Of a stretch of 64,000 bases of DNA, positions 1 to 10,955 are shown piece after piece. Both the position numbers and the translations under genes were made by a program. The DNA comes from Caldanaerobacter subterraneus (GTDB taxonomy: Bacteria; Bacillota; Thermoanaerobacteria; Thermoanaerobacterales; Thermoanaerobacteraceae). Location: NCBI RefSeq assembly GCF_004345675.1, contig NZ_SLWU01000003.1, forward strand, positions 62,001 to 126,000. Direction: 5' to 3'. The notes beneath the pieces were generated by a model that ran no database searches, had not been told where the DNA came from, and saw nothing but the letters and a program-made list of their open reading frames with translations. Within the stretch, counting starts at the first letter, position 1. Each line of letters opens with the position of its first letter.

Positions 1-18
1 AAGATTCCAAAGAGTATT

Positions 19-1263
19 TTAATATTGCGCTTCAAATTGGACATCTTCTTCCTCCTCCCCGACGGAAATGCCGTTTAGCATTCCCAGTGTAAAAAAGCTC
101 ATCACCATTGAACTTCCCCCGTAGCTCACAAAAGGTAGAGTAACTCCTGTAAGAGGTATGAACTTTATAACCCCTCCTATGATAGTAAAAACTTGAAGGC
201 TAAACATGGAAATAAGACCTGCCGCCAGCAAAGCGCCAAACTCATCTCTTGCCTCCAAAGCCACCTTAATTCCTCTGTACATTATAACAAAATACACCAG
301 TATTATGGCAATTCCTCCTAAAATACCAAATTCCTCACAGATAGCAGAGAATATGAAGTCGCTGGCAACAACGGGTATATATTCAGGATGCCCCATTCCC
401 AGCCCCGTTCCAAAAAAGCCTCCCGCAGCAATTGCGAAAAGGGACTGCACGATTTGATACGTCTTCCCCGGAACATCCATCCAGGGATTTAGCCAAGCTT
501 CAATCCTCACTCTTACGTGCCAGAAGAGAAAATAGGCCAAAATGCCGCCAATTGCCATAAGTCCAAATCCTGAGGCTACATAAAAAAGGTTAGAAGTCAC
601 TAAAAAAACCATGAGAACTGTGGTAGTGTAAAACAAAAAAGCCATTCCAAGGTCTTTTTCTAAAGCGAAAATTCCAGCAATTCCTATCGTTATAGCTCCC
701 AGTATAAGGATATTTTTCAAATCTCTTTTGTCTTTCAAATACCTGGCAAGGAAAATTATATATATGACTTTTGCAGCTTCTGCAGGCTGCACGTATATCC
801 CATCGAAAGTAAGCCAGTTCTTCGCTCCTCCTATTTCTTTTCCAAAAAAGAGAGTAGAAATTATAAGCCCTACTGCCAAAAAAATATAGATGTACTCTCC
901 GTACTTTAAATTGTAAAGCCATCCGTAATGTTTAAAAAGATATGAAGCTATAAAATAAAGGCCAAAACCTATAGCGATCCAGATTATCTGCTTTACAAGA
1001 AGTTCTGGAGCAACTCTATATATCATTATGAGCCCCATTTCAGTTAAAAAGGCTGTGAGGATTACAAATTGTATTTCTCCCAATGGGAAAAGCCTCACAT
1101 GCAAGTAATAGACAATAAAAATTAAGACAGGAAAAGCAAGTGTATAGTATATTGTGTTAGCCTCCTCCGGTCTTCTGTGCATAAATAAAAGTGCAAAGGC
1201 TATTACAAATATCCAGAAAACGTCCTTTAAAGCCTTAGAACCCGTTTTTACATATTCATCCAT
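19..1263 (-). CDS. FtsW/RodA/SpoVE-family SEDS protein
   Basis: A 414-residue polytopic membrane protein of the SEDS family, the peptidoglycan glycan-strand polymerases that work with class B penicillin-binding proteins in division, elongation or sporulation. About ten membrane helices are visible. Family signatures include GGAKNWL (near residue 145), the QPAE motif in the following loop, and the C-terminal GVTLPFVSYGGSS motif. It is the last gene of a minus-strand run after a FHA gene, 11 bp away, an arrangement also known for FtsW-like genes next to FHA and penicillin-binding proteins. The family is certain. Which paralogue (FtsW, RodA or SpoVE) cannot be decided without the neighbour beyond the left edge. 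Confidence 0.93.
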   Translation of the reverse strand: MDEYVKTGSKALKDVFWIFVIAFALLFMHRRPEEANTIYYTLAFPVLIFIVYYLHVRLFPLGEIQFVILTAFLTEMGLIMIYRVAPELLVKQIIWIAIGFGLYFIASYLFKHYGWLYNLKYGEYIYIFLAVGLIISTLFFGKEIGGAKNWLTFDGIYVQPAEAAKVIYIIFLARYLKDKRDLKNILILGAITIGIAGIFALEKDLGMAFLFYTTTVLMVFLVTSNLFYVASGFGLMAIGGILAYFLFWHVRVRIEAWLNPWMDVPGKTYQIVQSLFAIAAGGFFGTGLGMGHPEYIPVVASDFIFSAICEEFGILGGIAIILVYFVIMYRGIKVALEARDEFGALLAAGLISMFSLQVFTIIGGVIKFIPLTGVTLPFVSYGGSSMVMSFFTLGMLNGISVGEEEEDVQFEAQY

Positions 1264-1274
1264 ATCATTTCACC

Positions 1275-1673
1275 CTAAGCTATAAACTTTAAATCAACAT
1301 CCCCAAGGGTGATTATGTCGCCATTTTTAATCCTAGCGACCTTCACCCTCTTGCCATTCACAAAAGTACCATTTGTGCTATTTAAATCCTCTATATAAAA
1401 CCTCTTTCCCCTTTTTTTGATCAAGGCATGTCTGGCAGAGACATAAGGACTTTCTATAACTATATCGCACTCGTCAGACCTTCCAATAGAGGTAACCTCA
1501 AAAAGAGTAAAAGTCCTTTCTCCGGTCAAAAAGGAAAGCTTGGCAGAGGTCAGCTGTCTTTCCCTTCTGACCCCCTTTATGTCCATGTATATTATCTTAA
1601 AAACCCTGTACAAAAAAAGGTAAATCAAAAAAATGAGCACATATTTTAAAATTTGGGATAAAATGTAATACAT
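1275..1673 (-). CDS. FHA-domain protein with N-terminal membrane anchor
   Basis: 132 residues. One hydrophobic segment (about residues 4-25) is followed by a short basic stretch and a forkhead-associated domain at about 55-130. The FHA hallmarks are visible: GRSDECDIVI, the SARH motif, and LNSTNGTFVNG. FHA domains bind phosphothreonine peptides, so this is probably a membrane-tethered reader of Ser/Thr kinase signalling. It sits between uvrA and the SEDS gene, which suggests a role in envelope growth control. The kinase is not in the window. Confidence 0.9.
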   Translation of the reverse strand: MYYILSQILKYVLIFLIYLFLYRVFKIIYMDIKGVRRERQLTSAKLSFLTGERTFTLFEVTSIGRSDECDIVIESPYVSARHALIKKRGKRFYIEDLNSTNGTFVNGKRVKVARIKNGDIITLGDVDLKFIA

Positions 1674-1682
1674 AAATTCACC

Positions 1683-4466
1683 TCAATTTCGAGAAAGGAC
1701 TTTCCTTAAAAACCATCCTGTATAAGAATTCTCATTGGCTGCAACCTCTTCAGGAGTTCCCGTAGCTATGACCATTCCCCCTCTGTCTCCACCTTCTGGC
1801 CCTAAGTCTATGATGTAATCTGCGCTTTTTATCACATCTAGATTGTGCTCTATAACTATCACAGTATTCCCTGCATCTGTCAATTTGTTTAGGACATTTA
1901 GCAGTCTGTGTATATCAGCAAAGTGAAGCCCTGTCGTAGGCTCATCTAAAATATACAAAGTCCTTCCTGTAGGCCTCTTTGAAAGTTCTGTAGCGAGTTT
2001 TACTCTCTGAGCCTCTCCGCCGGACAGCTGAGTGGAAGGTTGGCCAAGCTTTATATACCCCAGTCCTACCTCGTAGAGCGTCATGAGTTTATTCTTTATT
2101 CGAGGGATATTTTCAAAGAGCTCCAAAGCCTCCTCAACAGTCATGTCCAGCACGTCAGCTATGCTCTTTCCTTTGTATTTTACTTCTAAAGTTTCCCTGT
2201 TATACCTTTTGCCCTTGCACACCTCACAAGGCACATAGACGTCTGGCAGAAAATTCATCTCAATTTTTATTATGCCGTCTCCGCCACAGGCCTCACATCT
2301 CCCACCTTTTACGTTAAAGCTAAATCTTCCCGGCTTGTAGCCTCTCATCCTGGCTTCGGGAGTATTGGCAAATACTTCCCTTATATAGTCAAACACTCCA
2401 GTGTAAGTCGCCGGGTTTGAGCGAGGTGTCCTCCCTATGGGAGACTGGTCGATATTTATCACTTTGTCTATGTGCTCTATGCCTTCTATTCTGTCGTGCT
2501 TTCCGGGTTTGTCCTTTGATTTGTAAATTTTCTGTGCCAAGGCTTTATAAAGTATTTCGTTGACAAGAGTGCTCTTCCCTGAGCCTGATACCCCTGTCAC
2601 ACATATAAAAACTCCCAAAGGAAATTCCACATCTATGTTTTTCAAATTGTTTTCCTTAGCTCCTCTCACTATAATAGCCTTTCCATTGGGCTTTCTCCTC
2701 TTCTCAGGCACTTCTATCTTTATTTTACCACTCAAATACTGGCCGGTAAGAGACCTCTCGCACTTTAGTACATCTTCTATAGTTCCCGCCACCACCACTT
2801 CTCCGCCGTGCTCTCCAGCTCCCGGACCTATGTCTATTATATAGTCTGCAGCGTATATGGTCTCCTCGTCGTGCTCCACCACTATAACCGTATTGCCCTG
2901 GTCCCTTAACCTTTTGAGAGAATTTATAAGCCTTTGATTGTCTCTCTGGTGAAGTCCAATGCTTGGCTCATCCAGTATATAGGTAACCCCCACAAGCCCT
3001 GAACCTATCTGGCTTGCAAGCCTTATCCTCTGGGCTTCACCACCAGAGAGTGTAGATGCCGGCCTCGAAAGTGTGAGGTAGTCAAGCCCTACGTCCACAA
3101 GAAAGTTTAGCCTTGCCTTTATTTCCTTCAAAATAGGGCGAGCTATCATCTCCTGCTTTTCTGAAAATTTAAGGTTGTCTATGAATTTCAAGAGTTCCCC
3201 TATAGTGAGGTCTGTCATCTCTTTTATAGAAAGGCCTCCAACTGTAACAGCAAGAGCTTCTGGCTTTAGCCTGGCACCATTGCAAGCAGGACACGTGACA
3301 GGCCTCATGTATTTTTCTATTTCTTCCTTTATGAAATCAGATGTGCTGCTTTCATACCTTCTCTCTAAATTGTTAATTATCCCTTCAAAGCCGTAAGATT
3401 TTCCTTTCGTATCTTTTCCGTATAGGAGTACGCTCTTTAAATCTTCACTGAACTCCTCATAGGGAGTGTACTCGGTATATCCAAAGTACTCTATCACTCT
3501 CAACATATTATAATAGGCGTAACTTCCCTGGGACGCTACAATTCCCGGAAAAACTCCTGTCGCAAGAGATTTCTTCGGGTCCTGTATTAAAAGCTCTGGG
3601 TCCACCTTCATGAACTCTCCCAATCCCATGCAAACAGGGCAAGCTCCATAAGGGCTGTTAAATGAAAACATCCTGGGAGACAGCTCTTCAATGCTGACAT
3701 TGCACGCGGGACAAGCGTATTTTTCAGACAGAGTAAAGCTCTCTCCGTCTATGACATCAATTGTCACAAGGCCATCTGCCAGTTTCAAAGCGGTCTCTAT
3801 TGAATCTGTAAGCCTCATGTCAATTCCAGGCTTCATTATTATCCTGTCTACCACGACTTCTATTGTATGCTTTTTATTTTTGTCAAGTTTTATCTCCTCA
3901 TTTACATCGTACATTATGCCATCAATCTTCACTCTCACATAACCGCTCTTTTTTATGTCTGCCAAAAGCTTTGAATACTCCCCTTTTCTCCCTCTCACCA
4001 CGGGAGCTAGGATTTGAATCCTCGTTCCCTCCGGCAGCTCTTTTACTTTGTCTACCATCTGGTCAATTGTCTGCATTGTTATCTCGCGGCCGCATATAGG
4101 GCAGTGGGGAGTTCCAACTCTGGCATATAAAAGGCGGAGATAATCGTAAATTTCTGTTATGGTGCCCACTGTAGATCGAGGATTTTTAGTAGTAGTTTTT
4201 TGGTCTATAGAAATCGCAGGAGACAACCCTTCTATATAATCCACATCAGGCTTATCCATTTGCCCCAGAAATTGCCTTGCATAGGCAGAAAGGGACTCCA
4301 CATATCTCCTCTGTCCCTCTGCGTAAATCGTGTCAAAAGCCAAAGAAGATTTGCCAGACCCTGATAATCCAGTTATAACTGTGAGTTTGTCCCTTGGAAT
4401 TTCTACATCTATGTTTTTCAAATTGTGGACCCTTGCTCCTTTTATCACGATCTTATCTTTTGCCAT
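1683..4466 (-). CDS. uvrA: UvrA, excinuclease ABC damage-recognition ATPase
   Basis: 927 residues, close to the usual length. Two ABC ATPase modules are visible: Walker [13 protein letters not shown] near the N-terminus and [11 protein letters not shown] in the second half. Signature motifs [13 protein letters not shown] and [13 protein letters not shown] are present. Zinc-binding cysteines include CPICGRE, CPAC and CEACGGDG. UvrA dimers scan DNA for bulky lesions and load UvrB for nucleotide excision repair. The gene follows uvrB by 6 bp, the classical co-transcribed order. Start chosen at [10 protein letters not shown], preceded by a GAGGTG ribosome site. Confidence 0.98.
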   Translation of the reverse strand: MAKDKIVIKGARVHNLKNIDVEIPRDKLTVITGLSGSGKSSLAFDTIYAEGQRRYVESLSAYARQFLGQMDKPDVDYIEGLSPAISIDQKTTTKNPRSTVGTITEIYDYLRLLYARVGTPHCPICGREITMQTIDQMVDKVKELPEGTRIQILAPVVRGRKGEYSKLLADIKKSGYVRVKIDGIMYDVNEEIKLDKNKKHTIEVVVDRIIMKPGIDMRLTDSIETALKLADGLVTIDVIDGESFTLSEKYACPACNVSIEELSPRMFSFNSPYGACPVCMGLGEFMKVDPELLIQDPKKSLATGVFPGIVASQGSYAYYNMLRVIEYFGYTEYTPYEEFSEDLKSVLLYGKDTKGKSYGFEGIINNLERRYESSTSDFIKEEIEKYMRPVTCPACNGARLKPEALAVTVGGLSIKEMTDLTIGELLKFIDNLKFSEKQEMIARPILKEIKARLNFLVDVGLDYLTLSRPASTLSGGEAQRIRLASQIGSGLVGVTYILDEPSIGLHQRDNQRLINSLKRLRDQGNTVIVVEHDEETIYAADYIIDIGPGAGEHGGEVVVAGTIEDVLKCERSLTGQYLSGKIKIEVPEKRRKPNGKAIIVRGAKENNLKNIDVEFPLGVFICVTGVSGSGKSTLVNEILYKALAQKIYKSKDKPGKHDRIEGIEHIDKVINIDQSPIGRTPRSNPATYTGVFDYIREVFANTPEARMRGYKPGRFSFNVKGGRCEACGGDGIIKIEMNFLPDVYVPCEVCKGKRYNRETLEVKYKGKSIADVLDMTVEEALELFENIPRIKNKLMTLYEVGLGYIKLGQPSTQLSGGEAQRVKLATELSKRPTGRTLYILDEPTTGLHFADIHRLLNVLNKLTDAGNTVIVIEHNLDVIKSADYIIDLGPEGGDRGGMVIATGTPEEVAANENSYTGWFLRKVLSRN

Positions 4467-4472
4467 ATATTT

Positions 4473-6461
4473 TCACCTCAAGCTGACTTCCTCCAGTTGT
4501 TTCCTAAGTTCAAATATCATGTCTCTCAATTTTGCGGCTTTTTCAAACTGAAGCTCTATTGCCGCCTGCCTCATCTCTTTTTCAAGCTGTTCTATGGTAG
4601 ACTTTATCACATCGGGATCGTAAGAATTGGCTGTCTTTTCGTACTTTTCCTCCTCTTCAGCCACCTGTGTTGCCTGTATGACATCCCTTACTCCTTTGAC
4701 CACTGTCTTTGGCACTATGCCGTGCTTCTCATTGTACTCCATTTGAATTTTTCTTCTCCTATTTGTTTCATCTATAGCTCTTCTCATAGAATTTGTTATT
4801 GTATCAGCGTACATTATAACTCTTCCTTCAGCGTTTCTCGCTGCACGGCCTATCGTCTGTATCAGAGAAGTCTCTGACCTCAAGAATCCTTCTTTATCCG
4901 CATCCAAAATAGCCACCAGTGCAACCTCCGGAATATCAAGCCCTTCTCTCAAGAGATTTATGCCTATTAAAACGTCAAATTTACCCAGCCTCAAATCCCT
5001 TATAATTTCTACCCTCTCAATTGTCTCTATATCTGAATGCAAGTACCTCACTCTTATTCCCATTTCTTTTAAGTAGTCTGACAAATCCTCCGCCATCTTT
5101 TTAGTCAAAGTTGTAACCAAAACCCTGTACCCTTTTGCAACAGTCTTCCTTATCTCCGCTATTAAATCGTCCACCTGCCCTTTCACAGGCCTCACAATCA
5201 CTTCTGGGTCTACAAGCCCTGTCGGCCTTATGAGCTGTTCTACCACCTGTTCAGAATGTTCCATCTCATAAGGTCCAGGGGTTGCTGATACAAAGATGAC
5301 CTGATTTACCCTTTGTTCAAACTCTTCAAATGTAAGGGGCCTGTTGTCATAAGCAGAAGGAAGCCTAAAGCCGTATTCCACCAATGCCTCTTTTCTGGAC
5401 CTGTCTCCGTTGTACATTCCCCTCAGCTGAGGAATAGTAACATGAGACTCATCTATGAATATGAGGAAATCCTCAGGAAAGTAATCAAGCAGTGTATAAG
5501 GAGGACTTCCCGGAGGCCTCCCAGATATGTGCCGCGAATAATTTTCTATCCCCTTACAGTAGCCCATCTCTTGTAACATCTCAAGGTCGTAATTAGTCCT
5601 CTGCCATAGCCTCTCCGCTTCTACAATTTTCCCCATTTCTTTTAACTCTTTATACCTCTCTTCAAGCTCTTCCCTTATGCTTTTTATAGCCCTTTCCAGC
5701 TTGTCCCTTGATGTGGCATAGTGGGAAGCAGGAAAAATAGCCACATGCTTTCTGTACCCTAAAACTTCTCCTGTTAGGACGTCTATTTCTGCTATCCTGT
5801 CTATTTCATCCCCAAAAAGCTCTATCCTTATAGCTTTATTTGAGAAGGAAGCAGGAAATACCTCTATCACATCGCCTCTTACTCTGAATTTCCCTCTTGT
5901 GAAGTTTATATCATTCCTTTCGTACTGAATCTCCACCAGTTTTCTTATTATCTCATCTCTGTCTTTTACCATTCCAGGCCTTAGTGAAAGCATCAAATTC
6001 TCATAATCTATAGGATCGCCTAAGCCGTATATACAAGAGACACTGGCAACAATTATCACATCTCTTCTTTCAAAGAGCGCAGCTGTCGCCGAGTGCCTCA
6101 ACTTGTCAATCTCTTCATTTATAGAAGCGTCTTTTTCAATGTAAGTGTCAGTCTCAGGAACATAAGCTTCTGGCTGGTAATAGTCGTAATAGCTCACAAA
6201 ATACTCTACAGCATTTTCTGGAAAGAATTCCTTAAACTCGCTGTAAAGCTGTGCCGCAAGAGTTTTGTTGTGAGCGATCACCAGGGTAGGCCTATTCAAG
6301 CGGGCTATGATGTTGGCCATAGTAAAAGTTTTGCCTGAACCTGTAACTCCTAACAACGTCTGGTACCTATATCCCCGTCTTACCCCTTCCACCAGTTTTT
6401 CAATCGCCTGAGGCTGGTCTCCTGTAGGCTTGAAATTTGAAACCAGCTTAAAACCTCCCAT
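4473..6461 (-). CDS. uvrB: UvrB, excinuclease ABC helicase-like subunit
   Basis: 662 residues. Walker [13 protein letters not shown] is near residue 40, the damage-probing beta-hairpin with [10 protein letters not shown] is near 95, a DEAD-like FIDESH motif is present, and there is a C-terminal UVR domain (about residues 620-655) that contacts UvrC. UvrB receives damage from UvrA and recruits UvrC for dual incision. It is the first gene of the uvrBA unit. A TATAAT-like -10 lies just upstream at about 6495-6500. uvrC is not in the window. Confidence 0.98.
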   Translation of the reverse strand: MGGFKLVSNFKPTGDQPQAIEKLVEGVRRGYRYQTLLGVTGSGKTFTMANIIARLNRPTLVIAHNKTLAAQLYSEFKEFFPENAVEYFVSYYDYYQPEAYVPETDTYIEKDASINEEIDKLRHSATAALFERRDVIIVASVSCIYGLGDPIDYENLMLSLRPGMVKDRDEIIRKLVEIQYERNDINFTRGKFRVRGDVIEVFPASFSNKAIRIELFGDEIDRIAEIDVLTGEVLGYRKHVAIFPASHYATSRDKLERAIKSIREELEERYKELKEMGKIVEAERLWQRTNYDLEMLQEMGYCKGIENYSRHISGRPPGSPPYTLLDYFPEDFLIFIDESHVTIPQLRGMYNGDRSRKEALVEYGFRLPSAYDNRPLTFEEFEQRVNQVIFVSATPGPYEMEHSEQVVEQLIRPTGLVDPEVIVRPVKGQVDDLIAEIRKTVAKGYRVLVTTLTKKMAEDLSDYLKEMGIRVRYLHSDIETIERVEIIRDLRLGKFDVLIGINLLREGLDIPEVALVAILDADKEGFLRSETSLIQTIGRAARNAEGRVIMYADTITNSMRRAIDETNRRRKIQMEYNEKHGIVPKTVVKGVRDVIQATQVAEEEEKYEKTANSYDPDVIKSTIEQLEKEMRQAAIELQFEKAAKLRDMIFELRKQLEEVSLR

Positions 6462-6508
6462 ACCAATACCCTCTTTGCAATTTGGTCTATTGTAATATTA
6501 TAACACAA

Positions 6509-6549
6509 AGGACCTCTCAGCACAAATTTTAAAAGTCCTGTGAGGTCCT
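6509..6549 (-). terminator. Hairpin ending comB
   Basis: A perfect 8-bp inverted repeat, AGGACCTC (6509-6516) with GAGGTCCT (6542-6549), spans the comB stop codon. The U-tract on the minus strand is weak (TTTGTGTT), so termination may be partial. Confidence 0.5.
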
Positions 6550-7254
6550 CACTATCCCGTTTTTGAGCTTCGGCACTATATCAAATTTGTCTACTGTCAA
6601 GCAAAATTTAATATCTTCAGTGTAACCCAGCTCTTCCAATCTCCTCAAATGATATCCGTACTTCATTATGTCGTAAAGGTTGTTTTCATAGGGCTTGTAA
6701 AGGAAATAACTGGCTTTTGACAGGTCATCACTCTCAAAATCTGTAAGGCTTTTTAGCTTTTCGTATATAGCACCGGCAGTGAGAATGTCGTCAAAAGAAA
6801 ATTTTCCTTCAGTTCCGGCACACACAATCACTGTATCCTTGTTGCTCTTGTATATATACCTTGCAACCGCCGAGACATTCAAAAGACAGCCTAAAATCAC
6901 TTCTTCAGCAGAAGCGACTTTCTTTAAAGCCCTCGTTCCGTTTGTAGTAGTAAAGATTATGGTCTTCCCCTTAACTTTTTCTGGCACATATTCTAGAGGA
7001 GAATTTGAGAGGTCAAACCCTTCTATCTTCTGAGAATTCCTCTCTCCTGCCAGCAAAAACGTATCCCTGTCAAAGTTTTTGGAAAGCTCTATCGCCTCTT
7101 CCACCTCTGAAACAGGTATGACTTCCTTTGCCCCGTTGAATAAAGCAGTAGTTATGACACTTGTCGCTCTCAACGTATCTATAACGACGACATTTTTTTC
7201 TTTTAAATCTCTGTCGTTTATAGAATTGTACGTCTCATAAGTTTGCAAAAACAC
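6529..7254 (-). CDS. comB: ComB-like 2-phosphosulfolactate phosphatase family protein
   Basis: 241 residues matching the ComB family in length and motifs: VVIDTLRATSVITTAL near the N-terminus and FTTTNGTRAL near residue 105. Characterised ComB hydrolyses 2-phosphosulfolactate in coenzyme M synthesis. In Firmicutes without coenzyme M the homologue's substrate is unknown, so the family call is firm and the substrate is not. The start is a GTG preceded by an AGGGGG site 8 nt upstream. It follows the PDZ membrane protein gene by 13 bp. Confidence 0.85.
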   Translation of the reverse strand: MFLQTYETYNSINDRDLKEKNVVVIDTLRATSVITTALFNGAKEVIPVSEVEEAIELSKNFDRDTFLLAGERNSQKIEGFDLSNSPLEYVPEKVKGKTIIFTTTNGTRALKKVASAEEVILGCLLNVSAVARYIYKSNKDTVIVCAGTEGKFSFDDILTAGAIYEKLKSLTDFESDDLSKASYFLYKPYENNLYDIMKYGYHLRRLEELGYTEDIKFCLTVDKFDIVPKLKNGIVRTSQDF

Positions 7255-7267
7255 TCTAAAGACCCCC

Positions 7268-8512
7268 TTATTCTCCCTTTTTGAAGATATTTCTAAAGAT
7301 GCTTTTAAGCTTTTTTAGAATGATCCCATCTTCATTTATGTCGTACACAATTCCCACTGTTTTAGGCACCACCAAAACCCCTAAACTGTATACCCCTTCT
7401 GGATCTCTATACTCGTAACTGGTGTAATGGCCCTTCAGGTCTTTCACAGTAATCCATAGCATTGTCGGCCTATCCTCTATAACCCTTATTATGTCTTCAG
7501 GCTCATTCACAGGAGCACCATTTACACTTAAAATAACGTCTCCTGGCCTTATACCCATTTGTCTTGCTGGAGAGCCCTTTGCAGTGGTCAAAACCATAAG
7601 CCCAGTATCAGGAGCCACGAATATAGGAGGTTTTTCTCTCTCTTCCCTCTGCCCTATTATTATCAAAAGTTCATGGGCAATAGGTGCAAACAGCGCAGCT
7701 ATATATTGAAAAACCTTCTCATAAATTCCAAGAACAGCAAAAAGTATGAGCGTCCCACTAAAGAGAAACAACCGCTTAGAGGACAGTTTTGTCTTTTCTT
7801 CAGGAAGCTTAGAAAGCGCTAAATCCCCATACCCCAGCGCCGCCACAGCAGGTATTATCAAAAAAACTGCCGTAGCAGGGTCTATGCCTTCCGGCTTTAA
7901 CACGGGCCACCAGTCTGGCATGTGGATTAACTCTCCTGTCATATTAGTAGCCGTCACTACTGTTAAGGCCGCAAAAGGTATGGGCCAAAACTTCTGCATT
8001 GTAAAACCGCCAGCAATCCTTCCATCCTTGAGCCTTATAAAAATGGGGGTGGGAGTCCTCCACCCATCTATGTATATTAGAAGGCTTTCCATGAGATGGA
8101 GAATCCCCACAATAGCCATTAGAGCAGGAACGCTTATCTTAGTGACTCCAAAAATGAGGCTTATAAGGGACACAATTCCTCCAGAGTAGGAAAAGCAAAT
8201 GTATCTCGGGCTTATAAACATGAGAAGTATAGCTAAAGGCCAAACGTATTGAAGGCCTATGTTCTCAATTGTTATCCCTAAAAACACCATTATGAAGCTT
8301 CCTATAGTCGCAGCTATCACTCCGTAGAAGACGGAATCGAGCACAAGCTCTTTTATCGGTTCCTGCTCTATCCCCATTATTTCTCTCTCTATGGCTATTT
8401 TGTTTCTGTACTGCATTATTACAAGTATTATAACAATCCAGAAAAAAGGAGAAAAAACAGAAAGAGCAATTGTCTCTATAACAATCCAAGCGACCTGAAA
8501 AAGTGTATTCAT
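7268..8512 (-). CDS. Polytopic membrane protein with C-terminal PDZ domain (MinJ-like)
   Basis: 414 residues with about eight membrane helices followed by a PDZ domain at roughly 305-375 (GSPARQMGIRPGDVILSVNG). Architecture and neighbourhood match Bacillus MinJ (YvjD), which lies near ftsEX and ctpB and tethers DivIVA to MinCD. The order ftsE-ftsX-M23 hydrolase-ctpB-this gene is conserved in many Firmicutes. A division or topology-factor role is inferred from architecture and context only. RBS AGGGTG is followed by ATG. Confidence 0.8.
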   Translation of the reverse strand: MNTLFQVAWIVIETIALSVFSPFFWIVIILVIMQYRNKIAIEREIMGIEQEPIKELVLDSVFYGVIAATIGSFIMVFLGITIENIGLQYVWPLAILLMFISPRYICFSYSGGIVSLISLIFGVTKISVPALMAIVGILHLMESLLIYIDGWRTPTPIFIRLKDGRIAGGFTMQKFWPIPFAALTVVTATNMTGELIHMPDWWPVLKPEGIDPATAVFLIIPAVAALGYGDLALSKLPEEKTKLSSKRLFLFSGTLILFAVLGIYEKVFQYIAALFAPIAHELLIIIGQREEREKPPIFVAPDTGLMVLTTAKGSPARQMGIRPGDVILSVNGAPVNEPEDIIRVIEDRPTMLWITVKDLKGHYTSYEYRDPEGVYSLGVLVVPKTVGIVYDINEDGIILKKLKSIFRNIFKKGE

Positions 8513-8521
8513 CTTAACACC

Positions 8522-9718
8522 CTACTTTATCTCAGACTTTATTATCTCATAAGCTTTTATAAGCTGAGTATCTCCTTTTAGGTCAGGAGTGTCCTTTAAA
8601 GTGTAGTCTTTAGGCAGTTCTACCACATAGTTTGGCTCAATGCCTTTTCCTTGTATATCTGTCCCATTTGGAGTGTAGTACCTTGCTATAGTGTATTTAA
8701 GCCCTGTTCCATCTCCAAAGTTGACAACAGTCTGCACAAGGCCTTTTCCAAAAGTAGTTGTCCCTACTAACACTCCTGCTTTTCTATCCTTAATGGCGCC
8801 TGCCAGAATCTCGGAAGCACTAGCACTTCCCTTGTTTACAAGGACGACTAAAGGCATGCCAAGCCCCGTACCTTTTGAATAAAATTCCTGACTTTCTGCC
8901 CTACCTTTTGTAGTGACTATTACTCCTTTCGGCAAAAGCATATCAGCTATATTTACGCACTCTTCTAAAAGCCCGCCAGGATTATCCCTTAAATCAATTA
9001 TGAGTCCTTTCATTCCATCTTTTTTAAGCCGCTCCAGAGCCTTTTTGAAATCAGAAGAAGTGCTCTGGTCAAAAAGGGTTATCTTAATGTATCCAATCTT
9101 GTCAGGCAACATGTAGTCAAAAACTGTTTCCAGTTTTATTATTTCCCTAGTTATGGTCTTTGTAAAAGTCTTTCCATCCCTCATTATAGTTAGAGTAACC
9201 TGCGTCCCCTTAGGCCCTCTCATCATAGACACTGCTTCATCCAGATTCTTACCACTCACTTTTTTGCCGTTCACCTCTAATATTATGTCTCCAGATTTAA
9301 TTCCTGCCCTTTCCCCAGGGGTATTCTTTATTGGAGAAACTACTACGATGTGGTCTTCCTGGTCTACAGCCACTATTATGCCTATGCCACCATAAGTTCC
9401 TGTGGTCTGCGTCATAAACTCCGCAAACTCTTTTTTATTCATGTACACTGTATATGGGTCCTGCAGAGAACCAGCCATGCCTTTTAAGGCTCCTTCTAAG
9501 AGCGTCGACGGATTTACTTTATCCACATACCTGCTCTCCAGTATTTTACCTACTTCAAAGAGCTTTTTATACTGGTTCAAAAGCCGGTAATCTTCCCTTG
9601 AAACGATAACCTTTCCTCCTGGCAGAGCCACTGACACCGTATTAGCTATGAAAAAAGTAAAAACGTTCGTTACTATCAATAAAACTGCCAGCAAGACATA
9701 AAATCTTTTCTTTGACAT
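8522..9718 (-). CDS. S41 C-terminal processing peptidase, CtpA/CtpB type
   Basis: 398 residues from the ATG at 9718, which follows a strong GGTGGGGGAAAG site; an upstream ATG at 9760 is in frame but lacks such a site. A signal/anchor helix lies at residues 5-25, a PDZ domain at about 95-180, and the S41 protease core after it. The catalytic serine lies in GSASASE and the catalytic lysine in TTFGKG. Such proteases are exported and cut regulatory or cell-wall proteins; CtpB cleaves SpoIVFA in sporulation. The location after ftsEX and an M23 hydrolase supports an envelope role. Confidence 0.93.
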   Translation of the reverse strand: MSKKRFYVLLAVLLIVTNVFTFFIANTVSVALPGGKVIVSREDYRLLNQYKKLFEVGKILESRYVDKVNPSTLLEGALKGMAGSLQDPYTVYMNKKEFAEFMTQTTGTYGGIGIIVAVDQEDHIVVVSPIKNTPGERAGIKSGDIILEVNGKKVSGKNLDEAVSMMRGPKGTQVTLTIMRDGKTFTKTITREIIKLETVFDYMLPDKIGYIKITLFDQSTSSDFKKALERLKKDGMKGLIIDLRDNPGGLLEECVNIADMLLPKGVIVTTKGRAESQEFYSKGTGLGMPLVVLVNKGSASASEILAGAIKDRKAGVLVGTTTFGKGLVQTVVNFGDGTGLKYTIARYYTPNGTDIQGKGIEPNYVVELPKDYTLKDTPDLKGDTQLIKAYEIIKSEIK

Positions 9719-9785
9719 CTTTCCCCCACCTTTTTTAGTCTCCTCTTTATTATACAACATTCTGCTAATAAAAAAAACAGACAGG

Positions 9786-10955
9786 CTATTTAAGCCAGTC
9801 CATTGGATTCACTGGAACACCATTTTTTCTCACTTCAAAGTGGAGGTGGGGTCCTGTAGAAAGGCCTGTACTCCCTATTTTCGCTATAACTTGTCCCCTT
9901 TTTACCGTATCACCTTCTTTAACTAAAAGGGCAGAACAGTGCGCATAAAGGGTAGAGATGCCGTCTCCGTGGTCAATTATAACTGCGTATCCGTAACCCC
10001 CGTAGTAACCTGAAAATATAACTTGTCCGTTTGCAGCCGCAACAATATCTGCTCCCATTTCTGCCGCTATGTCAATCCCCGTATGCATCCTGGAGGTTCC
10101 AAGAATGGGATGCAGGCGCATGCCAAAGGGAGAAGTAATAACACCACTTGAAGGAACAGGCCAGAGAAGTTTTCCACCACTGTATTTGAGCTTTGACTTC
10201 CTTTGAAGCTCCTGTATGACCTTTTCCAATTGTTTTGACTCCCTTAACAATTGGTCTTCCTGCTCTTCATAATACTTTTGCTGCCTCTCAAGGTCCCGCA
10301 TTAAGCCCTCTCTAGATGCCATCGCCACCTGAAGTTCTCTCTGCCTTGCAGCTATCTGGTTCTTGTAATCCTGAGCTTCTTTCTGCATTTGAGCCAGCTG
10401 CTTTTCCTTCTCCGCAATTATCTCCCTCTGTTTCTTGTACGTATCAAATAAATTCGCATCAAAGTCTATTATACACTTTACAATATCTAATCTGCTTATA
10501 AAATCCGCAAAGCTTGTGGCATTCAAAAGCACATCTAAATAGCCCCACTCTCCGCTTATGTACATGGCTCTTATCCGCTCTTTCATGGTGTCGTACTGCT
10601 CTTTTTCCTTCTTTTTAGCCTCTTCTAAGTCCTTCCTGGTCTTTTCAAGCTTTGCTGTGACCTCCCGAAGCCTCTTCTGAGCCTCTGCCAGTTGCTGGGA
10701 AGTCAGGTTGAGTTTTTTATCCAGCTCCTTAAGCTGCGCAGCAATGTCATTTTTCTGATTAATTATTTCTTGCTTTCTCTTTTGAGTTTCCACCAAAGTT
10801 TTCTGTATCTGGTTTAGCTTATTTTTAGCATCCTGTAACTGGTCAGCCCTCGGGTAAGATGCAAAAAGAGCCGTCACTAAGAAGACAAGAGCAAATATAA
10901 GCCATTTTAACTTGTACTTTTGCAATGTCACTTCCCCCTTGTAAATTTTAGACAT
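9786..10955 (-). CDS. Murein hydrolase (activator), EnvC-like, coiled coil plus M23
   Basis: Up to 389 residues. A signal peptide is followed by a long coiled coil (about 40-255) and a C-terminal LytM/M23 domain. The zinc ligands are present: HTGIDI (H-x3-D) and the HLH of GPHLHFEV, so it may be an active endopeptidase rather than a degenerate activator. It lies directly after ftsX, the known partner that gates such coiled-coil hydrolases across the membrane. An AGAGG site inside the end of ftsX supports the ATG at 10955; a TTG at 10925 with an AAGGGGGA site is an equally good start (379 residues). Confidence 0.92.
   Translation of the reverse strand: MSKIYKGEVTLQKYKLKWLIFALVFLVTALFASYPRADQLQDAKNKLNQIQKTLVETQKRKQEIINQKNDIAAQLKELDKKLNLTSQQLAEAQKRLREVTAKLEKTRKDLEEAKKKEKEQYDTMKERIRAMYISGEWGYLDVLLNATSFADFISRLDIVKCIIDFDANLFDTYKKQREIIAEKEKQLAQMQKEAQDYKNQIAARQRELQVAMASREGLMRDLERQQKYYEEQEDQLLRESKQLEKVIQELQRKSKLKYSGGKLLWPVPSSGVITSPFGMRLHPILGTSRMHTGIDIAAEMGADIVAAANGQVIFSGYYGGYGYAVIIDHGDGISTLYAHCSALLVKEGDTVKRGQVIAKIGSTGLSTGPHLHFEVRKNGVPVNPMDWLK

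Noticed and set aside
590-922. 110-codon frame inside the SEDS gene
   Set aside because: Out-of-frame shadow with random-looking sequence; the SEDS protein is complete.
4425-4877. 150-codon plus-strand frame opposite uvrB
   Set aside because: Antisense shadow of uvrB with cysteine/phenylalanine-rich, non-protein-like composition.
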